6,650 nt of DNA from Candidatus Izemoplasma sp. GTDB taxonomy: Bacteria; Bacillota_I; Bacilli_A; Izemoplasmatales; Izemoplasmataceae. The stretch covers positions 1 through 6,650 of the forward strand of contig SKIY01000001.1 of the NCBI GenBank assembly GCA_007116205.1, in the 5' to 3' direction. Within the stretch, counting starts at the first letter, position 1. The number at the start of each line of letters is the position of its first letter. Under the pieces are notes generated by a model. That model searched no databases. It was not told where the DNA came from and saw only the letters and a list, made by a program, of their open reading frames with translations. The position numbers and the translations under genes are program-made. This document shows positions 5,810 through 6,650 of this stretch, piece after piece.

Positions 5810-6406
5810 ATGATAACAATGAAAAACATTATACGTGAAGGACATCCAACACTTACAAAAAAAGCAAATGAAGTTACGGTTCCTTTATCTTTAGAAGATA
5901 AATTTACGCTGAAAGAGATGCGGGCATTTTTAATTAATTCACAAAATCCTGAAGTTGCTGAAAAATATCAATTACGTCCTGGGGTCGGTTTAGCAGCACC
6001 ACAAATTAATTTACCTAAACGTATGTTAGCGATTTATACTGAAGATGAGAACTTTGAAACGTTGCACGACTATCTGATGATTAACCCAAAAATCGTTAGT
6101 CATTCAGAAATGCAAACATACATGCCTGGAGGTGAAGGCTGCTTAAGCATTGACCGAGAAGTTGAAGGACTTGTACCTAGACATAAAAAAGTCACTGTTA
6201 AGACCCATCTTTACAATGTTGAGCACGACACTTTAACAGAAACGACTTTAAGATTAAAAGGCTTTGTTGGCATTGTATTTCAACACGAACTTGACCATTT
6301 AAATGGTATATTATTTACGGAACGGCTAAAAGCTACACTAGAAAATATTGAACCAATTCAATTTAAAACTATAGAGCAAGATAATATAGAGGAGGAAAAA
6401 GCATGA
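5810..6406 (+). CDS. def: Peptide deformylase, type 2 (Gram-positive form)
   Basis: This metalloenzyme removes the formyl group from the initiator methionine of new proteins at the ribosome. All three family motifs are intact: GVGLAAPQ (58-65), EGCLS (109-113) with metal ligand C111, and HELDH (159-163) with ligands H159 and H163 and catalytic E160. The insertion before motif 1 (about residues 40-57, SQNPEVAEKYQLRP) and the 198-residue length are typical of type 2 enzymes of Gram-positive bacteria. The ATG at 5810 has AGAGGTGA 7 nt upstream; an alternative ATG at 5819 would be 16 nt from that site and is less likely. The C-terminal tail (from about 183) is acidic and probably disordered. Its TGA overlaps the transaldolase ATG, so the two are translationally coupled. 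No methionyl-tRNA formyltransferase gene is adjacent in the window. Confidence 0.95.
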   Translation: MITMKNIIREGHPTLTKKANEVTVPLSLEDKFTLKEMRAFLINSQNPEVAEKYQLRPGVGLAAPQINLPKRMLAIYTEDENFETLHDYLMINPKIVSHSEMQTYMPGGEGCLSIDREVEGLVPRHKKVTVKTHLYNVEHDTLTETTLRLKGFVGIVFQHELDHLNGILFTERLKATLENIEPIQFKTIEQDNIEEEKA

Positions 6407-6650
6407 AATTATTTATTGATACAGCAAATGTCGAACATATTCGTGAAATAGCATCTCTTGGGATTTTAAGTGGTGTCACAACGAACCCCACACTGATCGC
6501 AAAAGAGGGTCGTGACTTTAAAGAAGTTTTACATGAAATTACAGAAATCGTAGATGGGCCAATCAGTGGTGAAGTTATTAGTTTAGAAGCTGAAAAAATG
6601 ATTGAAGAAGGCCGCGAGATTGCTAAAATGCATCCGAATATGGTCGTAAA
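6403..6650 (+). CDS. tal: Transaldolase, small (TalC/Fsa-like) subfamily, 3' end outside window
   Basis: Transaldolase moves a dihydroxyacetone unit between sugar phosphates in the non-oxidative pentose phosphate pathway. The first 82 codons are present. MKLFIDTANV gives catalytic D6, and GVTTNPTL (24-31) gives N28, both as in the fructose-6-phosphate aldolase/transaldolase family of about 215 residues. At the position where E. coli FsaA has Gln59, this protein has Glu (E57 in SGEVIS), which points to true transaldolase and not aldolase activity. The second marker, Phe or Tyr near residue 130, is not in the window. The window ends with AA, the first two bases of codon 83, where HPNMVVK should supply the Schiff-base lysine. 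AGAGGAGG (6388-6395) lies 7 nt before the ATG, and the ATGA overlap ties it to def. Confidence 0.9.
   Translation, partial: MKLFIDTANVEHIREIASLGILSGVTTNPTLIAKEGRDFKEVLHEITEIVDGPISGEVISLEAEKMIEEGREIAKMHPNMVV

Noticed and set aside
1..6650. Mobile element, phage, defence system, CRISPR or tRNA
   Set aside because: No transposase, integrase, spaced repeat array or cloverleaf-like sequence was seen on either strand. All genes read as core or widespread chromosomal functions.

Overview
The window is an AT-rich, tightly packed bacterial chromosome segment with eight protein genes. No RNA gene, insertion sequence, CRISPR array or phage gene is visible. The organism looks like a low-GC member of the Bacillota (Firmicutes), probably class Bacilli in the broad sense. 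The reasons are the UPF0223/YktA-type protein, the long Gram-positive (type 2) peptide deformylase, strong AGGAGG/GGTGA-type ribosome binding sites, and sigma-A-like promoters with extended -10 boxes. TGA is used as a stop (rsuA-like and def genes) and Trp is encoded by TGG, so the Mycoplasma code is excluded. A lineage near Acholeplasma, Izemoplasma or Haloplasma is possible, but the sequence alone does not settle it.

Bases 2-2364 (+) hold a three-gene operon with 9- and 11-nt gaps. It starts with the C-terminal part of a CcdA/DsbD-type membrane thiol-electron carrier whose beginning lies off the left edge. A 95-residue protein that I do not recognise follows, then a NifS/IscS-type cysteine desulfurase. 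Together they suggest a thiol-redox and sulfur-mobilisation unit. The operon meets a convergent unit at a long perfect hairpin (2344-2392). The hairpin is also the coding end of both genes, so both proteins finish with the same residues, KQNRDD.

Bases 2372-4181 (-) hold an RsuA-type rRNA pseudouridine synthase followed, 4 nt later, by a membrane-anchored GGDEF diguanylate cyclase. Upstream of these, bases 4226-5606 (-) hold a 6-phosphofructokinase and, after a 1-nt gap, a YktA-like UPF0223 protein, ending in a terminator at 4211-4238. The phosphofructokinase has the Gly/Lys combination of the group III ('mixed-substrate') family.

A 203-bp divergent control region (5607-5809) carries the pfkA promoter on one side and the promoter of a def-transaldolase operon on the other. 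It also contains several short repeated motifs. The def stop codon overlaps the transaldolase start (ATGA), and the transaldolase runs off the right edge at the codon expected to encode its Schiff-base lysine. Most of the window is core metabolism and RNA or protein maturation. The least explained parts are the 95-residue protein, the shared-terminus hairpin and the repeats in the divergent promoter region.
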